NCBI GenBank assembly: GCA_913009915.1
Contig: CAJVYZ010000166.1
Coordinates: 1 to 6,524, forward strand
Direction: 5' to 3'
Length of the DNA: 6,524 nucleotides
From: an uncultured Gemmatimonadota bacterium
GTDB taxonomy: Bacteria; Gemmatimonadota; Gemmatimonadetes; Gemmatimonadales; GWC2-71-9
The notes beneath the pieces were generated by a model. The model saw only the letters and a program-made list of their open reading frames with translations. It was not told the DNA's origin and made no database searches. The position numbers and the translations under genes were made by a program. This document shows positions 6,151 to 6,524 of the stretch, in pieces. Position 1 is the first letter of the stretch, and every line of letters begins with the position of its first letter.

Positions 6151-6208
6151 GGCGGTAGGGCGGTAGGGCGGTAGGTGGGCGATACTACCGCCCTACCGCC
6201 CTACCGCC
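6151..6208 (+). repeat. Perfect 24-bp inverted repeat made of octamers, (GGCGGTAG)3 / (CTACCGCC)3
   Basis: Beginning at the first base after the TAA stop, three exact GGCGGTAG copies (6151-6174) are followed by a 10-nt loop (6175-6184) and three exact CTACCGCC copies (6185-6208). The arms are perfectly complementary over 24 bp. In RNA this would form a very stable hairpin and could stop transcription or protect the 3' end of the barrel-protein mRNA. No U-tract follows, so it is not a standard intrinsic terminator. It looks like a palindromic tandem-repeat element. Confidence 0.85.
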
Positions 6209-6270
6209 TCTCAGGTAGATTTCAGACGTCCACACGGAGCCCCCTCAGGCTCTTCCATCATGAGATACGG

Positions 6271-6276
6271 TACAAT
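6271..6276 (+). promoter_or_regulatory. Possible -10 element (TACAAT) before the GCS2-like gene
   Basis: TACAAT matches five of six bases of the -10 consensus and lies in the only spacer before the ATG at 6291. A matching -35 is not apparent. The predicted transcript would start near 6283, leaving a very short leader of about 8 nt, so either the gene is nearly leaderless or this motif is fortuitous. Confidence 0.25.
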
Positions 6277-6290
6277 CCTCGGCAGGTACC

Positions 6291-6524
6291 ATGGGTCGCC
6301 AAGACGTCGCCACCAACCAGGATCCCGCAGAGTTCCGTGCCTTCACCAAGGCGCTGCTGACGGATCTCCGGGCCCTCGACCAGATGATCCGCGACGGCCT
6401 CATCGAATCGGGCGTGCGGCGTCTCGGCGCCGAGCAGGAGATGTTCCTGGTCGACCGCGCCTGGCGGCCGGCTCCCATTGCCGACGAGATTCTGGCGAAC
6501 CTGGGGCCAGAGTTCACCACCGAG
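6291..6524 (+). CDS. Glutamate-cysteine ligase-like protein (GCS2 family), N-terminal part
   Basis: The first 78 codons are present and the gene runs off the window. ATG 6291 is the only usual start codon downstream of the in-frame stop at 6261-6263; only a weak AGG (6284-6286) precedes it. After a helical lead of about 40 residues, the segment RRLGAEQEMFLVD (43-55) matches the GxExE strand that opens the GCS2 carboxylate-amine ligase fold. Its acidic residues (E48, E50) are expected to help bind metal and nucleotide. RPAPIADEIL and FTTE continue the same pattern. Family members join glutamate and cysteine or similar pairs using ATP; those with this AEQE start may carry extra domains later, which cannot be seen here. 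It would be a cytoplasmic protein, unlike its neighbours, and is separated from them by the octamer hairpin. Confidence 0.7.
   Translation, partial: MGRQDVATNQDPAEFRAFTKALLTDLRALDQMIRDGLIESGVRRLGAEQEMFLVDRAWRPAPIADEILANLGPEFTTE

Noticed and set aside
3302..6208. CRISPR array
   Set aside because: The repeats are 7-9 bp, contiguous and without unique spacers of 25-40 bp.
6175..6360. 61-codon plus-strand frame overlapping the start of the GCS2-like gene
   Set aside because: It begins in the hairpin loop, runs out of frame with the conserved GAEQE segment and shows no motif.

Overview
The window is GC-rich and built around cell-envelope genes of a Gram-negative bacterium. Four of its five intact or partial protein genes have Sec signal peptides, and three or four of the products look like outer-membrane or surface proteins. 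The style of the signal peptides (each ending in Ala with Gln at +1), the small beta-barrel proteins and the gene assortment suggest Gemmatimonadota or a relative in the FCB superphylum. This is an inference from style, not from a marker gene.

Layout: 1-145 is an upstream spacer with no recognisable gene. 146-3301 (+) encodes a very large exported phospholipase D-like protein: a beta-rich N-terminal part, a helical linker and two PLD half-domains, the first with an intact HxKxxxxD and the second with HxK and GSxN far apart. 3302-3429 holds two short tandem-repeat tracts between convergent gene ends. 3430-3891 (-) encodes a small outer-membrane barrel protein. 3892-4040 is a divergent promoter region. 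4041-4541 (+) encodes an exported protein with six GxQxGxxN repeats, like the LA_2272-type surface repeat family. 4542-4929 contains a hairpin and then only the C-terminal end of a sodium/solute symporter (SSS family), apparently a gene remnant. 4930-5097 is a G-rich heptad tract followed by a degenerate 7-bp tandem array. 5098-6150 (+) encodes a larger outer-membrane barrel protein resembling the MetA/phenol-degradation porin group. It is followed directly by a perfect 24-bp inverted repeat made of three octamers per arm. 6291 to the window end is the start of a glutamate-cysteine ligase-like (GCS2) gene.

The genes do not form one obvious operon. They face both ways and most have their own spacers and promoter-like sequences. 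The common theme is the outer envelope: a lipid-cleaving or transphosphatidylating fold, two barrels and a repeat surface protein.

The most unusual features are the large PLD-like protein, the recurrent 7-8 bp tandem repeats directly after gene ends (including the octamer hairpin at 6151-6208), the stranded symporter tail, and the uniform Ala|Gln signal-peptidase sites.
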